Shown here in pieces: positions 36,433 through 44,649 of a stretch of 64,000 nt of DNA. The notes beneath the pieces were generated by a model. The model was given only the letters and a program-made list of their open reading frames with translations, did no database searches and was not told the DNA's origin. How positions within the stretch are numbered: position 1 is the first letter of the stretch; every line of letters begins with the position of its first letter. Source of the DNA: Phytobacter ursingii (GTDB lineage Bacteria > Pseudomonadota > Gammaproteobacteria > Enterobacterales > Enterobacteriaceae); assembly GCA_901456055.1 (NCBI GenBank), contig CABDWT010000018.1:186001-250000 (forward strand), read 5' to 3'. Position numbers and translations under genes: made by a program.

Positions 36433-37810
36433 CCTTTATCCCCTCCCCTGCCCTTCTGGCGACATCCGGCATCGCCCCCTCTTCGTCCGGTTGCGGCGGG
36501 CGTGACAATATGCGCAGCAAAAACCACAGCCCGAGCCCAAACAGCGCGAGATAAACCGTCACAATACATACCAGCGATCCCAGCGCCAGCGATGGCGATA
36601 CGGGCGAGACGCTCTCAGAGGTGCGCAGCAGGCCGTACACGGTCCATGGCTGTCGCCCGGCTTCGGTCACAACCCACCCGGCCAGCATGGCGACAAACCC
36701 TGCCGGGGCCATCAATACCATCAGGCGAAGCAGCCAGCGCGCATGCCACAGACGGCGGCGCAGGCGTACCACCAGCCCGGCAATCCCGGCAAAGGCCATC
36801 AGTAGCCCCAGTCCAACCATCACCCGGAAAGACCAGAAGACCAGCGGAATCCAGGGTAACGCATCACGTCGGTACTGATTAAGACTGTGAATCGTTCCCT
36901 GCAGATTGTGGCGCAAATAGAGGGAGCCGACATCCGGTATCGCCACTTCATAGCGGTTGCGGCGTGCCTCCATATCCGGTATCGCAAAAAGGCGCATCGG
37001 TTCGCCCTCGCCCGGCGGTGGCGGATCCCAGTTGCCTTCGATAGCCGCCAGTTTCACCGGCTGGTGATCGCGCGTGTTTTCCCCCTGCAGATCGCCCAAC
37101 ACGATTTGCAGGGGGGCCATCACCACCAGCATCCACATGGCGAGAGAAAACATATGTCGCGCCGCTGGATGGCGCGCATCACGCAGCAAATGCCATGCGC
37201 CGCAGGCCGCCACCAGACAGGCAGTGCCGAGCATGGCGGCCGCCACCATATGCGCCATCCGCCACGGAAACGAGGGGTTGATAATCGCCGCCCACCAGTC
37301 GACGGGCTCAAAACGCCCCTCAGCGTCAATCACAAAGCCATCCGGTGTCTGCATCCATGAATTTGCCGCAAGGATCCAGAAGGCGCTGAAGAACGATCCC
37401 AACGCCACAATGGAGGTGGCCATAAAGTGGATCCACGGGCGCACCTTCCCCATACCGAACAGCATTACCCCCATAAATCCGGCTTCCAGGAAGAAAGCCA
37501 CCAACACTTCCATATAGAGCATCGGGCCCAGCACCGCCCCCGTGCGGCTGGCCAGCCCGCTCCAGTTGGTGCCGAAGGAAAATTCCATCACCACACCGGT
37601 TACCACGCCAACCGCCACATTAAGGGCGAATATTTTGCTCCAGTAGCGCCAGAGGCTCAGCCAGACCTGCTGTTTACGCCAGAGCCAGAGTCCTTCCAGC
37701 ACCATCAGGAATTGCGCCAGCCCAAGGGTAAAGGCGGCCAGCACAATATGAAAGCCGATGGTAAACGCAAACTGACCACGCGCCAGCAACAGTGCGGTTT
37801 CCGGGCTCAT
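36425..37810 (-). CDS. Cytochrome bd-type ubiquinol oxidase subunit I, operon 2
   Basis: A 461-residue CydA/CioA-type subunit with the family marks: H21 (FHIVLAAFTLGLAQ), the glutamates in YMEVLVAFFLEAGFMG, FWSFRVMVGLG with its haem-ligand Met, and GRQPWTVYGLLRT. Short Q-loop, so again the CIO type. It is clearly homologous to, but distinct from, the subunit at 30879, so the window encodes two different bd oxidases only about 3 kb apart. Its ATG starts one base after the DUF1641 stop. Confidence 0.92.
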   Translation of the reverse strand: MSPETALLLARGQFAFTIGFHIVLAAFTLGLAQFLMVLEGLWLWRKQQVWLSLWRYWSKIFALNVAVGVVTGVVMEFSFGTNWSGLASRTGAVLGPMLYMEVLVAFFLEAGFMGVMLFGMGKVRPWIHFMATSIVALGSFFSAFWILAANSWMQTPDGFVIDAEGRFEPVDWWAAIINPSFPWRMAHMVAAAMLGTACLVAACGAWHLLRDARHPAARHMFSLAMWMLVVMAPLQIVLGDLQGENTRDHQPVKLAAIEGNWDPPPPGEGEPMRLFAIPDMEARRNRYEVAIPDVGSLYLRHNLQGTIHSLNQYRRDALPWIPLVFWSFRVMVGLGLLMAFAGIAGLVVRLRRRLWHARWLLRLMVLMAPAGFVAMLAGWVVTEAGRQPWTVYGLLRTSESVSPVSPSLALGSLVCIVTVYLALFGLGLWFLLRILSRPPQPDEEGAMPDVARRAGEGIKDE

Positions 37811-37811
37811 G

Positions 37812-38291
37812 CTAGGCGTCGCTGGGTTTGCCGGTATAAGAAGAGATGGGCTTGTCGACCTGCTCCTCCATTCGGCGGGAAAAAGCCTTCAGCCCGTTAA
37901 GAACCGGCTGCAGCGAACGCCACAGGTCGTCATCTTGCAACATTTTCCATACCCCCTGCACGCCCGGCGCTTTTTGCTCAGGGTTCTGCTCAGGCTGGCT
38001 CAGCGCATCCGCCATATCCCGCAGGCCAAAGGCCAGTTTATAGACCCGGTCCGGTGGCAGTGAGGAGAGCGCCAGGACAATCACCGACACATTCTGAATG
38101 ACATTGAGTGTGCCTTCGCGTTGCAGCCCTTTCACCAGAACCTGCGCAACCTCGTTATTTGCCGCTACCAAATCGTTGACTAAACGCAATACGCCATGCT
38201 GGTGCAAGGTCTCAAGCAGACGTTCCAGTTCTTCGTGGGCGTCCGGTCCGATTTTTGCCGGTTCCGGCTGATACTCTATCGATTTCGCCAT
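37812..38291 (-). CDS. DUF1641 protein, partner of formate dehydrogenase
   Basis: A 159-residue soluble helical protein of the DUF1641 family. It contains HGVLRLVNDLVAANNEVAQV (about 34-53) and a conserved central stretch. In Bacillus and others DUF1641 genes sit directly after a YjgC/YrhE-type formate dehydrogenase, as here. A maturation or electron-transfer adaptor role is suggested by that link but is not shown. The start overlaps the dehydrogenase stop (TGATG) and the stop is next to the oxidase start, so all four genes are translationally linked. Confidence 0.85.
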   Translation of the reverse strand: MAKSIEYQPEPAKIGPDAHEELERLLETLHQHGVLRLVNDLVAANNEVAQVLVKGLQREGTLNVIQNVSVIVLALSSLPPDRVYKLAFGLRDMADALSQPEQNPEQKAPGVQGVWKMLQDDDLWRSLQPVLNGLKAFSRRMEEQVDKPISSYTGKPSDA

Positions 38292-41263
38292 CAGAATCTC
38301 TCCGGATGTGGTTCATGCGCCGGGGGCTCGTCATAATCATCGCGGCGCCATTTCTCCTCCACGGGCACCTTGCTAATGGGGGTGCGTTTACCGCGGCGGA
38401 AATTATGTTCTGGTAAGGGGCCAGGGTGAGCAGGCCGTTGCAGCGGCTGCAACTGAACGGCGATTTCTTTATAGGCTGGCGTATTCACCGCCGGATCGTG
38501 ATGCTCGCCGGTCAGTTGATTAATTCCCGGCTTACCCTGATGGATAGAGATGAAAAGCACGTTACCCTGTACCCGATCCGTCACGACAACCGGGACGTCA
38601 AGGGTTCCCCTGCGGGAGCGCAACCTGACCCAGTCGCCTTCATTCAGGCTGCGTCCCGCCGCCAGTTCGGGACTGACCTCCACATACCATTCGGGCGAGA
38701 GGCTGGTCGTCCGTCCCCCTCTGCCGCTCTGGTTGGTCGACTGAAAGTGTTCGAGCATGCGGCCATTATTGAGAATAAGGTCAAATTCGGCGTCAACCTC
38801 TTCCGCAGGCGGTTGCCAGTTCAGAGGGTAAAGACGGGCGCGCCCGTCGGGGAATTTAAAGCGGTCGGTATAGAGCAACGGCGTACTCACCCCCTCGGGG
38901 CTAACTGGCCAAATCTGCGTTTTCCAGCCTTCCAGGCGCTCGTAGCTGACTCCCGCAAAACTTCCGGCAATCTTAGCGGCTTCGGCCATGATTTGCCCCG
39001 GATGGGTATAGCCCCAGTCATATCCCATCTTCGCGGCCAGCTGTGTGAGGATAAGCCAGTCCGGACGGCTGTCGCCGAGCGGCGGCATCACCGGGTAAAA
39101 CCGCTGGATGCGTCGTTCGGTATTGACGAAGGTGCCCTCCTTTTCCACGCTCGGACACCCCGGCAGGACCACATCGGCAAACTGCGCCGTGCGACTGAGA
39201 AAGAGATCCTGCACCACCAGGAAATCGAGCTCCGTAAAGCCCTGATGCACATTAGTCGTGTCGGCGTCTGAAAAGGCGGTCTCTTCACCGATAACATACA
39301 TCGCGCGAAGTTGCTTGCTGGCGGCCAGCTTGACCATCATAAAATTGTCCTCACCCACGTCGAGTGAGAGTTTTTCTGGCGCCACGCCCCATGCCCGCGC
39401 CCACTTTTCACGTACTTGCGGATCGCTGACCGATTCGTACCCCGGATAGAAATTTTTCAGGCAGCCGAAATCACTCGCCCCCTGGACGTTGTTGTGACCA
39501 CGCATGGGATAGCCCCCGGTTCCGGGGCGTCCATAGTTACCGGTGACCAGCAGCAGGTTAGACAAGGCGGTGCTGGTATCCGCGCCATGGCTATGTTGGG
39601 TTATCCCCATTGCCCACAGGATACACATACTCCCCGCCTGGCCTATCAGCTCCCCCGCTTCACGCAGCAGGTTTTCCTGGATACCGGTAATTTGCGCAGC
39701 GTAGTCCAGGGTAAACGGCGCCAGGGAACGGCGATAGGCCTCAACGTCATTGACGCGTGCGGCAAGAAACGCCTCGTCGGCATAGCCGTGGTCAAACAGG
39801 TAACGTGACATCGCTGACGCCCATACCAGGTCAGTACCCGGATGGATACGCAAATGCAGATCGGCACGTTCTGCCATCTCATGACGGCGCGGATCGATAA
39901 CCAGCCATTTTTGACCGCGATGTTTGCGCGCGGATTTCAGTTTCGAGGCAATGACCGGGTGGTTCTCAGCCGTGTTGCTGCCCACAACGACGATCAGTTC
40001 CGCCTGTTCCAGGTCGCGTATTGTGCCCGCATCGCCGCCATAACCAACGGTGCGGAAAAGCCCCTCTGTTGCCGGGTTCTGGCAGTAGCGCGATGAATTA
40101 TCGACGCTGTTCGTGCCGATGATCAGGCGGGCGATTTTTTGCGTCAGGTACGCCTCTTCGTTGCTGCCTTTACTGGAGCCAATAAAGCCAATGCTGTCCG
40201 GCCCGGTTTCATCACGGATAGCCAACAGGCGTTGCGCCACCAGGGTGAGCGCCTCCTCCCAGCTTGCCGGACGAAAGCGGTCATTTTCGCGAATAAGCGG
40301 CGTGGTCAGGCGTTCCGGGCTATTGATGAAATCCCAGGCGAACTTGCCTTTCACACAGGTCGAAATGCCATTCACCGGCGCATCAATCACCGGCTGGACT
40401 TTAAGGAGATGCCGGTCGCGGGTCCACATTTCGAAACTGCATCCCACACCGCAGTAGGTGCAGACCGTCTTTGTTCGTTTGATCTCCGGCTGTCGCAGAT
40501 GGGTATCAATAACCGAAATCCCGGAAATAATTTCAGCACCGGTGGCGTTTTCCAGCGTTTTGATAACATCAATTAGCGGGCGTTTCAGGGACTGACGCAT
40601 TGAGGTGAACGGGCCGGCATCGGGCTGCATGGTTTTTTCGAGCAGCGCATTGCAAGGGCACACCGTGACACAGTGACCGCAACTGACACAACTGGAACCC
40701 GCAATACGGTTGCCGCCATCCCATAACACCCGGGGATGTTCCATTGTGTAATCGATGCTCAATGTCTCGTTAACTTCAACGTTCTGACAGGCATCCACGC
40801 AGCGCCCGCAGAGAATGCACTGGTCGGGATCATAAGTGTAAAACGGATTGGATTCGTCTTTCACATAAGGCTTACGCTGAAAAGCGTAACGCTGGATAGG
40901 GATATGCATGTCCACCATGGTGTTATGCAGCGTGCAGTCGCCGGTATTGTGTTCGCAGACGGTACAATAGAGTTCGTGCTTTGCCAGCAGGCGATCCATT
41001 CCCTCCTCTCTGGCGGCACGCGCACGTTGGTCAGCGCTATTAATGACCATCCCATCACGGGTGCGTATCGTACAGCCTCTGACCAGCGATCCCTCCTGTT
41101 CAACCCAACAGACATCGCAGGTTTGCAGCGGCTCCAGCGCCTGGTGATAGCAGACGTGGGGCAAGGAGATATGACAGGCATCAAGAAAATCGATAAGGGG
41201 TATATCCGCCGGGCCGACAAGGGCCTTGCCATCGTAAATTACGGTACATTTTTGCAGGCTCAT
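38291..41263 (-). CDS. Molybdopterin formate dehydrogenase alpha subunit, Cys type (YjgC/FdhA-like)
   Basis: A 990-residue formate dehydrogenase with a NuoG-like N-terminal electron-transfer region. 2Fe-2S cysteines are at 38, 49, 52 and 64; the next cluster at 100, 103 and 110; two 4Fe-4S ferredoxin sets at 149-159 and 192-202; the catalytic-domain 4Fe-4S at 268, 271, 275 and 303. The active-site residue is C394 (SSRYCQNPATEG) where selenoprotein enzymes have U, so no SECIS is needed. It should be cytosolic, with no Tat signal. Length fits B. subtilis YjgC/YrhE. It heads the operon that ends in a bd oxidase. Electron acceptor not proven. Confidence 0.93.
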   Translation of the reverse strand: MSLQKCTVIYDGKALVGPADIPLIDFLDACHISLPHVCYHQALEPLQTCDVCWVEQEGSLVRGCTIRTRDGMVINSADQRARAAREEGMDRLLAKHELYCTVCEHNTGDCTLHNTMVDMHIPIQRYAFQRKPYVKDESNPFYTYDPDQCILCGRCVDACQNVEVNETLSIDYTMEHPRVLWDGGNRIAGSSCVSCGHCVTVCPCNALLEKTMQPDAGPFTSMRQSLKRPLIDVIKTLENATGAEIISGISVIDTHLRQPEIKRTKTVCTYCGVGCSFEMWTRDRHLLKVQPVIDAPVNGISTCVKGKFAWDFINSPERLTTPLIRENDRFRPASWEEALTLVAQRLLAIRDETGPDSIGFIGSSKGSNEEAYLTQKIARLIIGTNSVDNSSRYCQNPATEGLFRTVGYGGDAGTIRDLEQAELIVVVGSNTAENHPVIASKLKSARKHRGQKWLVIDPRRHEMAERADLHLRIHPGTDLVWASAMSRYLFDHGYADEAFLAARVNDVEAYRRSLAPFTLDYAAQITGIQENLLREAGELIGQAGSMCILWAMGITQHSHGADTSTALSNLLLVTGNYGRPGTGGYPMRGHNNVQGASDFGCLKNFYPGYESVSDPQVREKWARAWGVAPEKLSLDVGEDNFMMVKLAASKQLRAMYVIGEETAFSDADTTNVHQGFTELDFLVVQDLFLSRTAQFADVVLPGCPSVEKEGTFVNTERRIQRFYPVMPPLGDSRPDWLILTQLAAKMGYDWGYTHPGQIMAEAAKIAGSFAGVSYERLEGWKTQIWPVSPEGVSTPLLYTDRFKFPDGRARLYPLNWQPPAEEVDAEFDLILNNGRMLEHFQSTNQSGRGGRTTSLSPEWYVEVSPELAAGRSLNEGDWVRLRSRRGTLDVPVVVTDRVQGNVLFISIHQGKPGINQLTGEHHDPAVNTPAYKEIAVQLQPLQRPAHPGPLPEHNFRRGKRTPISKVPVEEKWRRDDYDEPPAHEPHPERF

Positions 41264-41690
41264 TTTGCTTCCTCAGACCAGTCATGTACGCGCACTCCCG
41301 TTTCGGTAAATGCGTTACGTCTCATTCCGATAAATAACGCGACTGCACTCAAGCCATGGGTGACGTATCTGTTGTGGAATTTAAAAATAGTCTCTGCATA
41401 AACGCGTGGCAAATCAGGAAATATTCTGTTTCTGTGCGTAGTGAATAAAACGATATTTTTCTAAAAAAGAGTATGACTAAACGTTACGAAGCGAAACGGG
41501 AAATGCGATATCCCAATAAATAAAATGATATACCGCAATAACACCCCCCATGCTCACTGAGGTAACTATGCTTTTACACTCATCTAAAATAACGGCATTG
41601 AAATTAAAAAATAATATTAAACATAAAGTTAACACAAATAAAAAATAGCGCGAGTTATAAAAGGCCACCCAACGTGGCCTTTACACCCTT
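41264..41690. other. Gap upstream of the formate dehydrogenase operon
   Basis: AT-rich sequence that must hold the formate dehydrogenase promoter. A minus-strand frame at 41477-41668 would give a hydrophobic 63-residue peptide, but its only start is a GTG inside the terminator stem at 41660-41682, so I do not call it. Nothing else is recognised. Confidence 0.4.
41660..41682 (-). terminator. Rho-independent terminator downstream of the 25-residue gene
   Basis: A perfect 9-bp stem pairs AAAGGCCAC (41660-41668) with GTGGCCTTT (41674-41682), loop CCAAC. On the minus strand it is followed by TTTTATAA. It begins nine bases after the stop of the small gene at 41691. Confidence 0.85.
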
Positions 41691-41768
41691 CTATTTTTTA
41701 ACCGGATCTGGTTTTTTATCACCGGACTCAGGTGCTTCGCGGGGATCATCTTTTTCAATATACTGCAT
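41691..41768 (-). CDS. 25-residue charged small protein, function unknown
   Basis: A 26-codon frame (ATG at 41766-41768, TAG at 41691-41693) preceded by AGGAGGAG, one of the strongest ribosome sites in the window, about six to eight bases before the ATG. A terminator follows directly. The product is soluble and highly charged, opening MQYIEKDDPREAPE and ending DPVKK; eight residues are Asp or Glu and five are Lys. The tight mini-gene layout (ribosome site, ORF, terminator) argues for a real small protein. I do not recognise it. Confidence 0.65.
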   Translation of the reverse strand: MQYIEKDDPREAPESGDKKPDPVKK

Positions 41769-41950
41769 ACAAGTCTCCTCCTGTTTTCACTAAGAGAGTA
41801 ACTATAGACGTCTTGTTAAAAAATATGCCAGGCGGCAAACGCTACGTTAAATCTGAAATACCGTTACGCTTGTTGGATTATTGCGTATGGCTTATGCACC
41901 AATTAAAGCAAACAGATAAGAGGGTTACATTGGGCACCTCCAGTGACCCG

Positions 41951-41977
41951 ATAAAACAGACCTGCTGAATAAGCAGG
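41951..41977 (-). terminator. Terminator downstream of the glucose dehydrogenase gene
   Basis: CCTGCT (41961-41966) pairs with AGCAGG (41972-41977), loop GAATA; on the minus strand the stem is followed by TCTGTTTTAT. It lies about 53 bases after the dehydrogenase stop. Confidence 0.6.
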
Positions 41978-42029
41978 CCTGTGAAAGTCAAATACGGGAA
42001 CGCGGATATCGTGATTAAACACTGTTTAA

Positions 42030-44426
42030 TTACGGTAAGGCATACGCCATTAATGCATCTCCGGAGCGGGTACCCAGACCACCATGCCCACCCGCAGCAA
42101 TGACCACATACTGTTTGCCGTCATCGCCCTGATAGGTCATCGGCGTCGCCTGCCCTCCCGCAGGAAGCCGCGCGCGCCAGAGTTCATTGCCACTGGCTTC
42201 ATCAAATGCACGCAGGTAATCATCCGCAGTAGCGCCGGTAAAAATCAGCCCACTTTGTGTAATGACATTTCCCCCCATCATAAAAATCCCCGTCGGCAGA
42301 GGCAGATTGGTATGCGTGCCGAAAATGTTCATATCGCGGGTGGTTCCCGCCGGACGTTCCCAGATAACTTTTTTGCTTACCAGGTCGATGGCATAAATTT
42401 TCCCCCACGGCGGCGCGTTACACGGGGCGTCCAGCGCCCCCAGCCAGGGCTTAACGATTGCCGCCCAGGGGGTGCCATATTGCGGCCCGACAGAAAACTC
42501 TTTCGGTTTGGGATAGGGTTTTCCACTGCCCCAGCCGACCCATTTCTGCATTAACCCCTGCTTAATCGCCTCCTCGCTCTTCATGACCTGCATGGTGAAC
42601 GGGATATAGCTGGTGTTGGCAATAAGGACATGATGACGCGGATCGACAGAGGCGCCGTACCAGTCGATCACCCCGTCAAATGCCGGATAGGCAATGGAGG
42701 TGCCCTCTGCGGGCGGCGTAAATTTGCCCTGATAGCGATAACGGTGGAACTGAATGCGGCACCAGAGCTGATCAAACGGCGTGGCGCCCCACATGTCGGT
42801 TTCGCGTAAATCAGCCGGAGAGAGATCCGGCATCCCCACGGAATCGGGTTGTGTCGGGGATAATCGCTCGCCCGGCAGTGAGGGACGCTGTGGAACAGGT
42901 TTTTCGTTAACCTGCGCCAGTGGTTTGCCCGTTCGACGGTCAAGTAAGAATAACTGCCCCATTTTGGTGGTCTGCACCAGCGCGGGTATCGTTTCACCGC
43001 CATCACCTGGCAGGTCAATTAACGTTGGACCAATGGGCACGTCATAGTCCCATACATCATGATGAACCGTCTGGTAATGCCAGCGCTCCTCACCTGTGCG
43101 GATATCCAGCGCCACAATGGCGCTGGAGTAACGGTCATCAAAGGGGCGGCGACCCGCACCATAATAATCAGGCGTGGCATTGCCTAACGGAATATAAACC
43201 AGGCCCAGTTGCGCATCTGCGGTATAGGTTCCCCAACCATTCGGCGTCCCACGGGTATAGTTCTCGCCGGGCTTAAGCGGCGCTGTCGGCGGAGTGCGCC
43301 CCATATCCCAGGCCCACGCCAGCTCACCGCTGTTAACATCATAGGCCCGTACGACACCAGAGGGCTCACCGGTGGACTGGTTATCGTATATCCACCCGCC
43401 CAGTACAATGCGCCCGTCCATAACCATCGGCTGTGAAGTAATGAAATGAAAGCCGGGCGGCACCTCGCCCAGATGATCGGTCAGGCTGACAAAGCCATGA
43501 TTGCCGAAGTTTGTACAGGGCTTACCCGTCTGCGCGTTGAGCGCCACCATCCTGGCATCCGCCGTGGTGGTGATAATTTTTTGCGGGCACATCGTATCCC
43601 CACTATTTTCGCTCCACGCCACACCGCGACACGCCAGATATTCATTTGCCGAGGTATCGTTCTGTGGGTCGAACTTCCACAGCATCTTCCCCGTCGTGGC
43701 GTTAAGGGCGATCACCTGACGATGGGGGGTACAAATATACAGCGCATTGCCCACTTTGACGGGCGTCACTTCAAGGTTAAATTCACGTCCGGCTTTATCT
43801 TCTCCTTTTTGCATAACATCGCCGGAGTTAAAGCGCCACGCCAGTTTTAGTTGCCCGACATTTGCAGGGGTTATCTGTGTCAGCGGTGAATATCGCTGAC
43901 CATCGGCGGTGCGGCCGTAATATTTCCAGTCCGTTTCACCGTCCGTCAGAGAAGGCGTTTTTTCTGCCGGAAACGGTTGGTGATGAACAAAACGGGCATC
44001 TGAAATCTGCCAGCCACTCCAGAAAACGCCAATAATAGCAACCACATACACCAGAGCGGCGGCAATGCTGTTTCGTCTGGCCGGCGCTGAGCGCGTCAGG
44101 GGGCGTATCACCCAGGGCATGCTTATCCATAATCCCAAAAGCGCAGGCACCAGTAAGCGAGGCATCAGTTGCCAGCCATCAAGGCCAACTTCCCACAGGG
44201 ACCAGATGACGCACAGGACAAAAGTGAAAAGATAAATCCAGACCCCGGCCAGATGCTTTCGCCACAACAACACGCCACTGAGTAAGAAGCCACAACCAAA
44301 AAGCAGATACCCGGGCGAACCGCCAATAAAGGCCAGCCAGCCACCGGGCAATAAAAATGCAAGCCCGAATAGAAGCACCAGAACAGCGGTTACTCGCCCC
44401 CAAAAACGCGATGTTGTTTGTGACAC
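42030..44426 (-). CDS. Membrane PQQ-dependent glucose dehydrogenase family protein
   Basis: A quinoprotein of about 798 residues from the GTG at 44426, which has AAGGGG upstream. An ATG at 44450 would add eight residues but lacks a ribosome site. Five membrane helices fill about residues 8-140, then a periplasmic PQQ beta-propeller: WKYYGRTADGQRYSPLTQI, WGTYTADAQLGLVYIPLGN, TVHHDVWDYDVPIGPTL and the C-terminal LPAGGQATPMTYQGDDGKQY. The family oxidises glucose or related aldoses and passes electrons to ubiquinone. Length is like E. coli Gcd (796), but many residues differ, so it may be a second quinoprotein with another sugar substrate. Confidence 0.88.
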   Translation of the reverse strand: MSQTTSRFWGRVTAVLVLLFGLAFLLPGGWLAFIGGSPGYLLFGCGFLLSGVLLWRKHLAGVWIYLFTFVLCVIWSLWEVGLDGWQLMPRLLVPALLGLWISMPWVIRPLTRSAPARRNSIAAALVYVVAIIGVFWSGWQISDARFVHHQPFPAEKTPSLTDGETDWKYYGRTADGQRYSPLTQITPANVGQLKLAWRFNSGDVMQKGEDKAGREFNLEVTPVKVGNALYICTPHRQVIALNATTGKMLWKFDPQNDTSANEYLACRGVAWSENSGDTMCPQKIITTTADARMVALNAQTGKPCTNFGNHGFVSLTDHLGEVPPGFHFITSQPMVMDGRIVLGGWIYDNQSTGEPSGVVRAYDVNSGELAWAWDMGRTPPTAPLKPGENYTRGTPNGWGTYTADAQLGLVYIPLGNATPDYYGAGRRPFDDRYSSAIVALDIRTGEERWHYQTVHHDVWDYDVPIGPTLIDLPGDGGETIPALVQTTKMGQLFLLDRRTGKPLAQVNEKPVPQRPSLPGERLSPTQPDSVGMPDLSPADLRETDMWGATPFDQLWCRIQFHRYRYQGKFTPPAEGTSIAYPAFDGVIDWYGASVDPRHHVLIANTSYIPFTMQVMKSEEAIKQGLMQKWVGWGSGKPYPKPKEFSVGPQYGTPWAAIVKPWLGALDAPCNAPPWGKIYAIDLVSKKVIWERPAGTTRDMNIFGTHTNLPLPTGIFMMGGNVITQSGLIFTGATADDYLRAFDEASGNELWRARLPAGGQATPMTYQGDDGKQYVVIAAGGHGGLGTRSGDALMAYALP

Positions 44427-44649
44427 AGCCCACCCCTTTTGTAAATTCACGTCAATAAAGCTTAGGAAATTTCACATAAGGCGTATTCAAAACCAGAATC
44501 GGGAGTATTCAGACCATAAAATCTATTTACTTTCAATAGGATGAGATGATCACTGGTGCGTTATGCGTTTTGTCCGGCCTGGAAGAACGCGCGGTTAAGG
44601 ACTATACCCTTTCGATAAACAGGCGCTGTGCAGAGGATTGAGGAGATGT

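Noticed and set aside
38291-41263. Formate dehydrogenase as a selenoprotein
   Set aside because: The active-site position is a Cys codon (SSRYCQNP) and the frame has no internal TGA, so no SECIS element is needed.
41477-41668. 63-residue hydrophobic minus-strand frame
   Set aside because: Its only start is a GTG within the stem of a strong terminator, with no ribosome site; AT-rich sequence gives hydrophobic frames by chance.
41732-41968. 78-residue plus-strand frame opposite the small 25-residue gene
   Set aside because: No ribosome site and random-looking composition, while the minus strand here has a clear mini-gene and terminator.
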